From Ophiodon elongatus (Eukaryota; Chordata; Actinopteri; Perciformes; Hexagrammidae): a DNA stretch of 64,000 nucleotides. The notes below the pieces were generated by a model, which saw nothing but the letters and a program-made list of their open reading frames with translations, ran no database searches and was not told the DNA's origin. Shown one piece after another: positions 1 through 34,768 of the stretch; within the stretch, counting starts at the first letter, position 1; each line of letters starts with the position of its first letter. The stretch covers positions 365,001-429,000 of the forward strand of contig JACSYO010000511.1 of the NCBI GenBank assembly GCA_016806645.1, in the 5' to 3' direction. The position numbers were made by a program, and so were the translations under genes.

Positions 1-843
1 CGTTGGGCTCATTAAAGGATAAGTTCACCCAAACTCCGAAAGAACATTTTCTCTCTCATCTGATTCCCAAACAGGGTGCTCCTTCAGTCCCCACTGGGCA
101 CCTGGAAACATGTTGGAGCAGCTGTTTGGAGCAATCTAGTATATTAATTGCCACAACAACCGGCCACATGCACGGGAGCACACCTCACTGGTCCCCAAAC
201 TTTGCAAATTGAGACTGTGTGGAAACTAGTGAGCAAGTAGCAAAGAGTTAGCCAAACGTAATGGCTTAAATGTGAATGTAAACTTGACCGAATCTATTGT
301 AAAAACAAGGCTTATGACCAAACATTGACAGACACTGGATCCCTTTTGTCTTTTATGAATTCATATCTGCTGCCACTGATCAATCTCTCAACCACAATTT
401 TCTCTGTGGTGAAATACAATTGAACAATTCCAGGAAAGCCCATCCCATCTTTTGAAGGGGTATAATGAAGAGGGACTTGAACCCATCTGATAGGGCTGAT
501 AGAGACACATCAGACAAAAAAAATAAGTTTCTAATCACAACAACTGTACTATTATATCCTGTGATTACTATACATCATGATGTATAACTTGTCCGGAAAA
601 CAGAAAGGAGTGCCTTGTTTTTGGGTCGGCTTCCGCCGCAAAGTAAATAGCTAACACATCAGGGTGAATCATGGCTAGATGGCTCGAGCGGCGAGAGGAA
701 GATTTGTGTAATTTGGCTCAACCGTCAAAGCTTTGTCCTCTGCGCGTCTCGCGTTTAATTTCCCCGTCTCACTAAATGCCGTCCTCCTCCCGCCTGCTAA
801 CAGGAATGTTTCTGTGTGTTACTCCCTTCTCTGTCGTCCGCAG
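1..843. other. elf1 intron or upstream sequence; no exon seen
   Basis: No coding exon is recognisable here. The first supported elf1 exon starts at 844 after a CAG acceptor, and the N-terminal part of the protein expected from the family is missing, so those exons lie to the left of the window. Small open frames in this stretch look random. Confidence 0.6.
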
Positions 844-2594
844 TGGAGCAATGTGAGAGTGGAGAGGAGGAGACCATGGAGACGCTTGTCGCTGCCGACT
901 CGCTCCTCAACATGGACTGCCCTGACACCCTCTCCCTGGAGCAGTACTGTAAGCACACACACACACCTGAGTTAACGCCGTTCACATGCACACTAACGGA
1001 GTGAAGAAGGAGAAGAAGATGCCCTAATAAAACCTCACCGCCGCTTTCTCATGTAGGACATGTCTGACTGTGAGGTGTTATTTTTAGACATGATGGTCAC
1101 AGTGCTGTTCGCTCTCATTAAATCTGTTTATGCCTCCTCTCCCCCCTGCAGCCCATACCTTCTTACCATCCCTGGGTGATGTCATCACTACTCCTGTTAC
1201 CCAGGTGACTGTGTCAGCAGAGGGGATTGTGGGAGCTTTTGACCAGACACAGTGGCACTCGTTGCACACAAACAAGCCTGCGGCACAGCTGCAGTCCAAG
1301 AAGAGAGGTCCGTTACCTTCTGGGTTATCTTATCTGAATTATGGTGTTACTGAGAATAATTGTGTGATTATATTGGATTACTTGCAAACTACCTGCTTTT
1401 ATTCTTCGAATACTCAGGGAGAAAAGCTCGACACAGAAGGGCAGAGTCTCCCACACCAGACATTATAGTGAAGAAGGACAAATACAACAAAGGTATTGTG
1501 ACACACATCAAAATTGGTGACGCCCCTTTCAGTCATGCATGCGTCAATGTGATGGCAGTTCTACATGTTGGTCTCTCATGTCTGAATAAGCGCCATCATC
1601 ATCTTTATATTCATTTTCCGTGTTGTTTCTATGTCTTTCTTTTTCCGTCATGTTTCCTGTGGCTGTGCTCCAGGAGGAAACACACTGTACCTGTGGCAGT
1701 TCCTGATGGAGTTGCTGCAGGACCGACAGGTCTGCCCCCGCTACATCAAATGGACCAATCCCCACGCGGGAATCTTCAAGTTGGTCAACTCCAAAGCAGT
1801 GGCCCGACTCTGGGGCAAACACAAGAACAAGCCGGATATGAATTATGAGACGATGGGCAGAGCACTCAGGTAAACTACCAAAAATGATGTCATAATGTGG
1901 TCTTGTCTTTACTTTGATGGAAATATATATGTGTGGATGCGTGGTTTGTTTTGTTAATGCTGCACCTTTGTGTTCATGTAGGTACTACTACCAGAGAGGC
2001 ATACTGAATAAAGTTGAAGGCCAGCGTCTCGTCTACCAGTTCACCTCTCTGCCCAAAGATATGATTTACATCACAGATGGAGATGGCATCAAGGAGGAAG
2101 ACGATGACGACCACGATGACATTAGTGGCAATGATGAGGCTGTGAGTGACGACTCGGATGCCAGCACTATACCTTCTAGTGACCAGTCGGTTGAGGAGGA
2201 AGACTCGCACCCGCCACAGAAAAAAACGTCCTCTTGCTCCTTTCGAGGCCCGGCCGCCCAGCGGACGCGGCCGGCCCCCAGGCCCTCAGGCCAGCGCGAA
2301 ACCGTCCTGAGGCCCGCCAGCACCAGCTTGATCCAGGAGCAGCATTTGCCCATTGTGTCCGCGGAGATGCTGCGAAGCCTGCAGAACCTGCAGAAGGTCC
2401 AGTCCCTGCAGCCCGCGGGCCACGCCTCGGTCTTCAAAACGGCTCAGCTGCTGGGGAGTCTGTGTGAGCGACAGGCCGCCGCAGAGACGGCTGTGGACAG
2501 TGAGGAGACGCCCGATGGAAGGTCACACCCAGGACCCAAAACTTCCCAGGTGGAGGCTCCACAGCTGGTGCCCCTAACCAGCTCTCACGAATAA
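844..2594 (+). CDS. elf1: ETS transcription factor, ELF1-like (3' part of gene)
   Basis: Encodes a nuclear ETS-domain DNA-binding protein of the ELF subfamily, which binds GGAA sites and regulates haematopoietic, endothelial and other genes. Five coding exons with GT-AG borders join in frame: 844-948, 1152-1307, 1418-1492, 1674-1869, 1982-2594 (stop TAA 2592-2594). The first exon reads [19 protein letters not shown], close to the ELF1 segment before the ETS domain. Exon 2 has [13 protein letters not shown], also ELF1-like. Exon 3 has a basic [11 protein letters not shown] stretch. Exons 4-5 hold the ETS domain with [20 protein letters not shown] and [20 protein letters not shown]. After it come a D/E-rich stretch and a Ser/Pro/Gln-rich tail. 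The tail is about 190 residues, clearly shorter than the roughly 330 in mammalian ELF1. Within the ETS domain, [11 protein letters not shown] replaces the usual TQREKGIFKLV. The 5' exons are outside the window. ELF2 and ELF4 are alternatives; the pre-ETS segment favours ELF1. Confidence 0.9.
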
Positions 2595-4145
2595 AAAAAA
2601 GATATGAAAAGAAAGCGCAATCGCCCCCAAAAACAAACACGCGCACACACACTCCACTGACTCAGGACCAGTTACAGAGCTGCACTTTTCTGTGGCGATG
2701 TCTGCACACAAGGGCCTATGTTCGATAAGGAGTGGGAGTATTGATCTAGGATCATTTTTTTTTTGTATTTTAGATTATATTATGAATTCGTAACAAAAGT
2801 GACTCTAGATCACTACTTCCTCCCTGAGTTGGCGGCAAACTCCCAACATTTCGCAGTTTACTTCTGTAGGAGACTTTAAAAGCTCTCGTGCTCCGTCTCA
2901 AGCCTTATGTCATGCTCTCTCGCCGTTAACCACACAAGACACCAAAGACAGACATGCACTGGAATCTACAGCCTCTCTGCACCTTCTGCAGACACACCCT
3001 CTGCTTGCACTTCACCTCCAGCTTCACGGAGCAAATTGCTCCGATCAGTACACTGTGCCCTCCTTCTCTGCCTTTACTCTCGCTCTTTCCCCACCCTTTT
3101 GTGTGTTTTTTTGTTTTTTTCTTCTATCACATGCTGAATCATTCCTCTGCCTTGAAAACGGCTTTGCACTAATGTTTATCCCTGCTGTATGTTTCTTCTC
3201 TTAAGTGCCTGACGATCTCAGTCCATCCTGTGCCCCCGCTTCCTGTGTTCCTGATAATCATGAGGTTATTGAGGGAAAACATTCCACATTATTAATTATT
3301 ATTATTTTTTTAAATACTGAATTATGTTTGTATTGTGAAATGTTGAAAACAAGGGATCACTGTTATTTCTAGAATAGTAATTTAGCACTGCTGCTGTTTT
3401 GTAGTTGATGTATCTACTCGGTGGACTTGGCTTTTGTCGACAATCACCAGTGAAATGGCCTTTTTATTTAGCTGCATTGCCTCCTGTAGAGTCATACCGC
3501 TACTATTTAGCCTTTCTACTATTCGTACATTCTCTTTACTTATTACATGTGTATATATATACAAATGCATATATGGACCTCTAAAGCTTTGATATCTTTA
3601 TGTATTGTGTGTTATACACTGTATGTCTGTGAACAAGCTTGACTTTGTGCCTTGTTGCCATTTTCTCCCTCAGGTTCTTACACAATTTGTTTTACTGCAC
3701 AGTCTATATACTCTATGCAAGGAGTAAAACGGCTGGTCCTTTTTATAATGAAGTAATGCTAAATTGAGTGTTTTCCCCTTAAGTTGATCTGAGTTCAGCC
3801 TCTCAAACCTCACTCCAAATGAAGCTGAGCTTGTAAGACTCAAGTGGACTTCTGTGAGGCTGAACTTGGTTTAGGAGACGCTTGTAACTGCCTTTCGCCC
3901 CCTCGAGAACCATATGCAAAACTATTTTCACTTTATTACTGATTAAGCCATTTATTTGGAATCCCCTCGCTTCGCTTAATCCGGAGATCTTTTGATACTG
4001 TAAGTTTCACTGATTATTATATAAGCTTGTAGCAGAAGGAGAGGTGGAGTTTTTGTTGCCTTACTCTGGTGTGTTTGCTTTCATGCAGTCCAGAGGTGTT
4101 GAAAAGATAATTGTCTATTATATAAAATAAACTTAATTTTGTCAT
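2595..4145 (+). other. elf1: elf1 3' UTR
   Basis: AT-rich, non-coding sequence follows the elf1 stop without another recognisable gene. The best poly(A) signal is AATAAA at 4126-4131, followed by the GT-rich stretch gtcattgtctgtgtg. The end of the transcript is therefore inferred at about 4.15 kb. Confidence 0.65.
4126..4131 (+). terminator. elf1: Poly(A) signal AATAAA of elf1
   Basis: Canonical hexamer within an AT-rich context, with a T/GT-rich element 10-25 bases downstream. It is the last good candidate before the interspersed repeats and the sugt1 start. Confidence 0.6.
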
Positions 4146-4189
4146 TGTCTGTGTGAAATTCATCGTCAACTCATTTTACTCACCCGCAT

Positions 4190-4725
4190 ATAGTACTGTA
4201 GTTTAAGACTAAATTTGAGGTACTTGGACTTTACGCTATTTCTTACTTATTCTTCCACTACAATTCACAGGGTAATATTGTACTTTTTTCTACTGCATGT
4301 CATTTATTTTACGGGTTTATTTATTAGGTACTTTGCCGATACAGATATATCTTAATTCAAAATATGATCAACAAATTGATTGTTTTATTAAGATTATTTT
4401 GATCTCTGTAGGGAAATTCTCCAGCAGTATGTAAAGTAAATAAAATGACCCTCACCTTTACCAGCTGCCCCATTAAAGTGATGTACATATTAATGCGTCA
4501 ATAATTACATAATATATGTAATTCTGAAATGAGCCATTCTGCATCATGAGTACTTTCACTCTCTGTACTTTAAGTATGTTTTGATGCTATACTTTTGCCC
4601 TAGTACAATGTTGAATGCAGGACCTTTACTTGAGTATTTAACAGAGTATTTCTACACTGTGGTATTGGTACATATACTTAACTAAGTAAATGTACTGAAT
4701 GCATCTTCCAATACTTCTACTGTAT
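4190..4725 (+). repeat. Teleost interspersed repeat (ACTTTAAGTA type), copy 1
   Basis: Contains the hallmarks of a very common percomorph dispersed repeat of uncertain class: ccactacaattcacagggtaat, then taccagctgccccattaaa, ttaatgcgtcaataatta, ctgaaatgagccattctgca and tgtactttaagtatgttttg, ending near cttacttaagtaaatg-like text. The order matches the repeat as I know it. No coding capacity is visible. Confidence 0.6.
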
Positions 4726-4975
4726 TCCCCACTACATTTCAAAGGGAAATATTGTATTTTTTTACTCCACCACATTTCAACAGCTACAGTGGTTCGATAC
4801 TTTGATTGAGGTTAAAATGTTTCTTACAAAACAATAATCATTTTATAAGATCTGATGTATCATAGATGAAACTCCAGTGTTGTAGGATACAAAGTATGTC
4901 AATTTAGCCCCCTCTTCCCCAGTCTACATTAAAATGCTTAAATAGTTTAATAGTCTAATATTTTAATATACACCC
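4715..4975 (+). repeat. Same repeat, truncated second copy in tandem
   Basis: Restarts directly after copy 1 with cccactacatttcaaaggg, followed by aatattgtatttttttact and attttataagatctgatgta, then stops before the later motifs. Two head-to-tail copies suggest insertion of one element beside or into another. Confidence 0.5.
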
Positions 4976-5079
4976 TGATTATTAATGCTAGTGAATATAT
5001 GTTTAGGAAATGCTGTATTTAAGGAATGACCCCTTTTTTTGCACGAGAGTATTTTCACGTAAGAAGTGAGCCGCCAGAT

Positions 5080-5280
5080 GAGAAAGTATGTTGTGTCGTG
5101 ACTCCTCCAAGCCGCCAGGTGGCGCTGTGGAAACGCGAGCGGCGTGCATTCGGATGTTGACAGGCCCCGTCATCGGGCTCGAGCTGTGGCAGCTGCCGCT
5201 ATCACGTTTCCAGAAGTCTACACACTTCGCTACAATTTTCCTGCCGCTCCAGATAGTCTGTCCACATCCGCAGCGAATCC
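5080..5280 (+). promoter_or_regulatory. sugt1: Presumed sugt1 promoter and 5' UTR (CpG-rich)
   Basis: A locally GC- and CpG-richer block lies just before the sugt1 start codon at 5281, between AT-rich repeat sequence and the first exon. No TATA box is seen, as is usual for a housekeeping gene. The transcription start cannot be fixed from sequence. Confidence 0.45.
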
Positions 5281-23475
<18,195 letters not shown>

Positions 23476-24032
23476 GCGCGTCACTCTCCCCCTCCCCCCT
23501 CCCCCCTCCCCTCTCCCTCCTCCCCCCTCGTTCTTCTGATTCATCAGTCTGAGCTCCAGCAGGAGTACTTGTTGCGCCGCAGCCTCCGTGACCGTGCACT
23601 TCTTCCTTCTCTTCCTCTTCCTCCTCCTCCTCCTCCTCCTCTTCCTCCTCCCCCCAACCCCTCAGTTGTGCTGTTGCTCGCTACGTAAAGGGTGCCTCGG
23701 TGTTCCCACTTTCCCTCCACCACACCCCCCCTGTGGCCCACCCTCTGCAATAACTTACTACCTAATGCTGTCGGCTCATTTGACTAATCTGTTGAACGGA
23801 CTGATTTACCAATCTGATTTTAAAAGGCCAACGGACTATAAAGGGGAAGTCTGGGTTAAAGTTGTGTTTAACAGACCGGAAATGCTCCAGTTCAACTTTC
23901 AGATCATTCTTCTTTTTTCCTCTCCTCTGCATCCCCTGGTTTTCTCAAAAGCGCCCACAGCCTTTCTATTTCAGGGCCTTTCATGACTACCCATTATCGG
24001 CACTTGTATAAAAATGTAAAGTTGTTAAAAAA

Positions 24033-24038
24033 AATAAA
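24033..24038 (+). terminator. sugt1: Proximal poly(A) signal of sugt1
   Basis: AATAAA within an A-rich run, 560 bases after the stop codon. The downstream element is weaker than at 24272. Confidence 0.45.
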
Positions 24039-24271
24039 ATAAGAACCGGTTGAGATGTTTAACTGGTAGCTATGATTGCATTTCTCGGCTCATGCAGTTT
24101 CTTTTTTCATTTTCTTTTTCTTTTTTTTTTTTTCTTTTTTTTTTTTTTTGTCCGCTCGGTAAAAAGTCAACAGCAGTCCTTTTGCAAACTGGCTTCTCCG
24201 GAATGTGCGTGGCGTGTCAGCCAGCGGCTTATCACCGGTCGTTCCCTCAATGTGATTCAAGCTTCGGTGTA

Positions 24272-24277
24272 AATAAA
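24272..24277 (+). terminator. sugt1: Distal poly(A) signal of sugt1
   Basis: AATAAA followed within 10 bases by a T/GT-rich element, about 800 bases after the stop codon. Confidence 0.55.
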
Positions 24278-24295
24278 AGATTTGTTGTTTGGCTC

Positions 24296-24848
24296 ACAAA
24301 CTTTGTCTCGCGTTTTATGGTCCGTTGTCTCTGGAAACTGCTGGGGAAAGTAGGAAGGGATCCACCAGATGGGGGGGTAGAAAAAAGAAAAAGAAGAGCA
24401 ATATGTTATGACGGAGGGCCTTGCTCTGTGATTATGTGCTGGGAGGAATGAAATGTGGCATCGCTGATATGAGCGCAGGGCGGTTCAGATACGGCCGACA
24501 GCTTGAGGACGCGGGCTGCGTATCGCGGCTCGATTGGGATCGAGACCGGAGAGCCCCGGAGCCGTTTGGCCGGCAGGCGAGGATGCGGCCCCCGAGGTGG
24601 AGCGGTGATTTCAAGACGGCGCTGTGGGGCACCAGGCGCCTTCCCCCGTTCCCCTACTACATGTATGCGGCGGCTGTAACAGTGAGGGGGCGTCCTGCCG
24701 CGGCAAGAGAGCATTAATATGGATCAGCCTCCAAACCGCATCATCAAGCCTCTCACACTGAGTTAAGTGTTAAATTCATCACACATCGTTTCATCTCTTG
24801 TGACGATCAAACGCCCGTTTGTGGCTCTGGATGGAACTCTGAGCTTCA

Positions 24849-24898
<50 letters not shown>

Positions 24899-25285
24899 CG
24901 CCCCCATCCTTACCCCCTACCCCCGCCTGAGGCAGCTCTGTGACATCAAAAGGAGCTAAGCGCTTTGCATCGTGGGTAAGATCTGGGAGCGTGACGGCTA
25001 CAGAGTCTTTAGTCTCATTAAAGAGTTCTAGAGCTGCAACTCTCACATTAAAGGACTCTGGAAACTTCATTCTGCTCATCCCTTTGGAGCAGCGAGCAGA
25101 TGTGACACATCTCCAAACTGAAAAGTGTCTTTGAGTGTGCGATAGGGAGGGAGGGAGGGAGTGTTCCCAAATAAACCCAATGATAAGTTATAAGCAATAT
25201 GTATGTACAAACAGGATATGAAGTCATCAGGTCAATCACACACAAAAAACAAAATTGACACGATAAGGTTTACTTAAAAAAAAAA
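24296..25285. other. sugt1-cnmd convergent intergenic region
   Basis: About 1 kb between the two convergent 3' ends. It holds a GC-rich block at 24415-24720, a CA tract at 24852-24890 and an A16 run at 25276-25291. No gene is seen. Confidence 0.6.
24852..24890. repeat. (CA)20 microsatellite
   Basis: Pure CA run between sugt1 and cnmd. Confidence 0.95.
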
Positions 25286-25292
25286 AAAAAAG

Positions 25293-25298
25293 TTTATT
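25293..25298 (-). terminator. cnmd: Possible distal poly(A) signal of cnmd
   Basis: TTTATT on the + strand, AATAAA on the - strand, about 750 bases beyond the cnmd stop. Other candidates are at 25563-25568 and near 25806-25811, so the true 3' end is not settled. Confidence 0.4.
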
Positions 25299-26049
25299 CA
25301 CTGATATTGCACTTTGAGATAGCTTCTTCAATGCAGACGACAGCACGATTGGATGAAAGTTTGCGGGAGCGTGTACATACATTGTTTTAATGAGAGCTAC
25401 TCGTGAGGGTGAAACAGGAAAAGGAAAGAGTTAAAAAAGAAAAAAAAAAAAAAAAAAAAAAACACACACAGGAGTCCAAAAACATTCCTCGCCAGAGTGA
25501 AACAAACAATGCGTTCTATTGAAGCCAGCTGACTGCTATTGAAATACATTGCGCCCTATACATTTATTTACATCAAAGAATGAAAAGGAACCGGAACAAT
25601 TACAAGCTCTATAAATACATATATACGCTTTTCCTACAGATAAATGGGTGGCGTTATACATTATTCAAAATCAATGCAGGTGTCCATAGATCAATGCGTG
25701 TGATTGGAAATGGGTCAGCCGGATGTTTGGTATTGAAACCTCTGTTCTCTTGACAGCATGTTGTGCTGTAGTTCAGAGTGATCTAAATCCATAGCATAGG
25801 TGTGTTTTTTATTTATTATTTTTGATAAGGCGAGCTGTGCAGTGTGCTTCTACATGTGAGAACATGTCTGTCCTAGATTCTGCACCGTGCTTCTCTAACG
25901 TGTGGGCACAGTTGAGCACTTTGCTCAGACCGACAGGTAACTACGATAGATGACAATAAGAAGCCCCCCCCCCCCTCCCTTCCCCTCCCCTCCCTAGTTT
26001 CTTCCCCCCCCTTTTTGGACTCCACCACGTTCCCAGGTGGGCGGGGTGC

Positions 26050-32891
<6,842 letters not shown>

Positions 32892-32969
32892 GACTGGAGC
32901 CAAACACCTGAGTGGACCCCAGTCCACTAACTATTTTCTCCCCCCTCCCTCCCTCCCTCCCTCCCTCCT

Positions 32970-33005
<36 letters not shown>

Positions 33006-33036
33006 TCCCTCCCTCCCTCCCTCCCTCCCTCCCTCT
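32892..33036 (-). promoter_or_regulatory. cnmd: Presumed cnmd promoter or 5' UTR with (CCCT)n/(CT)n tract
   Basis: Upstream of the cnmd ATG (- strand) there are 49 bases of mixed sequence and then a 96-base pure-pyrimidine (+ strand) tract at 32941-33036 made of CCCT and CT units. On the coding strand this is a GA/GGGA tract. No TATA box was found. Confidence 0.4.
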
Positions 33037-33331
33037 TAGGAGGAGGATGGGCCCGTCCGCTCTTCCACACAGGCAGGCCGTGTTTTACGCAGTACTGTTG
33101 AAACTGCGCATATCCAACGGTGATCACCTCGTTACGAGCAACCGCTAATTTAAGCCAAAAGTTATATTCTTTCTTTCAGAAGAGCATTCATCATGTTTCA
33201 ACTTTGAAGAAAACACATGCAGCCTCCTGCTATACGATCCTCGATTCCATATCACCAAGGCAACCTCGGCTAAGATCTATTCGGCAATTAAGAAAAATAC
33301 CTTAGCCCCCCTCCCCCCCCCTCTCTCTCTC

Positions 33332-33382
<51 letters not shown>

Positions 33383-34227
33383 GCCTCCACAGCCTGATGC
33401 AGAGTCAAAGGTGACCCTGGCGGAATGTTGCATGTTTTCTCCAGCTTGGAGACAGTGTATTTACACGGGGACGTGGACAGACGTGGGCCTGATTCATGTC
33501 TTCTTTGTCCGAATCAGGAACTGCGTTGTGTACATTTCCCTGAGCCCATAAATGACAATCTAAGTGGCGCCACGTGCGCATTTGGCAGATAGACAAGAAA
33601 AAAAAGCCAACAACATCCTGCCTGGATGGCAGGACGATTTTCTCACAAGGACGTCTTGTTCTTTGACAAAAAAAAAAATCATCTGCGTGTGGATGAAACT
33701 CGTTAGACTTGAGCTTCGGAGACTTAACAGTAAGTGCGCCTTTACGCATAGTCGATCTCAGTATATCTACCATGCGTGCATTTCTGGTAGCCATGATTTA
33801 TGTATGCCTAATGGAAAGCTCAGCATATCTTTTAATTCTTGTATTAACATGCAGGTCTTAGGCAGTAAAATGCAGTTATTACGTCCATGAAAATGAGAGA
33901 AACTGTGAAGGAGTTCGCTCCTTGATATGCATGAGGTGTGAGAGTGATTTGCTAGAAAACCTTGGCGTTCGCTCTCTGGCATCACACCAGCGAAATCGTA
34001 TTCAAAAAAGAAGGAGAAAAAAAAGAAGAAAAAATAAATAAAAAATAAACTGACCTTCTTCGGTGGGCGGCAAGGACAGAGGCTCGCTATGCTGCAATAA
34101 CAGCGACGCCTGTTGGCTTTTCCTAGTGACTGACTGGTGTTTCACACACGCCCTGCTCTCGCCTCCCCAGGATCCTCACGTTAGACAGCAAACACACCAC
34201 TCACATGTTCAGAACAGTATTTCAAAG
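33037..34227. other. pcdh8-cnmd intergenic region
   Basis: Lies between the pcdh8 3' end and the cnmd start. It holds a C/CT tract at 33306-33379 and otherwise unremarkable AT-rich sequence. No gene is seen. Confidence 0.6.
33306..33379. repeat. C-rich and (CT)n tract
   Basis: C runs then a CT run, pure pyrimidine on the + strand. Confidence 0.93.
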
Positions 34228-34233
34228 TTTATT
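34228..34233 (-). terminator. pcdh8: Poly(A) signal of pcdh8
   Basis: TTTATT on the + strand, AATAAA on the - strand, about 540 bases beyond the stop codon in AT-rich 3' UTR sequence (34228-34768). Confidence 0.5.
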
Positions 34234-34768
34234 TCCTCTCAGAATAGTGTGACGATTTTAAAAAAAACCAAACAAATTCTGTACAATTACTTCTTATTGC
34301 ATTCAAATGATTTCATATACATCCTTATCAAACTTCATTGGGACACTGTGGGGTCACCGGCCCTCAAGCTGTACAGTTTCTGGGGGGCTTTTTTAAATAG
34401 TCAGCGTGCTTTAAAGCTCAATAATTACAATTCATATGTACATATCTTTGCTTAATTATTACTTCTTTATAAAAAATAAAAATCTCTGTATGTACAAAAC
34501 TTGCATATGATACATTTCATGTCCAACAACATGTCTCAAAGTGATTGAATGGCCATCAAGTGTGGCTTTTTACAATACAACCAAAAAACACTGAAATATT
34601 AGGATATAAACTTATATATGCCACTCTCCAGCAACAAATCACTTTAAAAATGTACAGTATTCTCATTGTCAAGGAAGCATAAATTAAATCTTTGAATACA
34701 CTATACATTTCTTTGAGAGTGAGCTTAAGTGTGCGATGTCTTTTTCTTTTTTTTCTTCTTCTGTTTTT

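Larger units (their letters stand above)
23476..24295 (+). other. sugt1: sugt1 3' UTR
   Basis: Starts with very C/T-rich text, including a (CTC)n-like stretch at 23582-23655. Poly(A) signals AATAAA occur at 24033-24038 and 24272-24277. The second is followed closely by gatttgttgtttggctc, a good GT-rich element, so it is the more likely main end. Confidence 0.65.
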
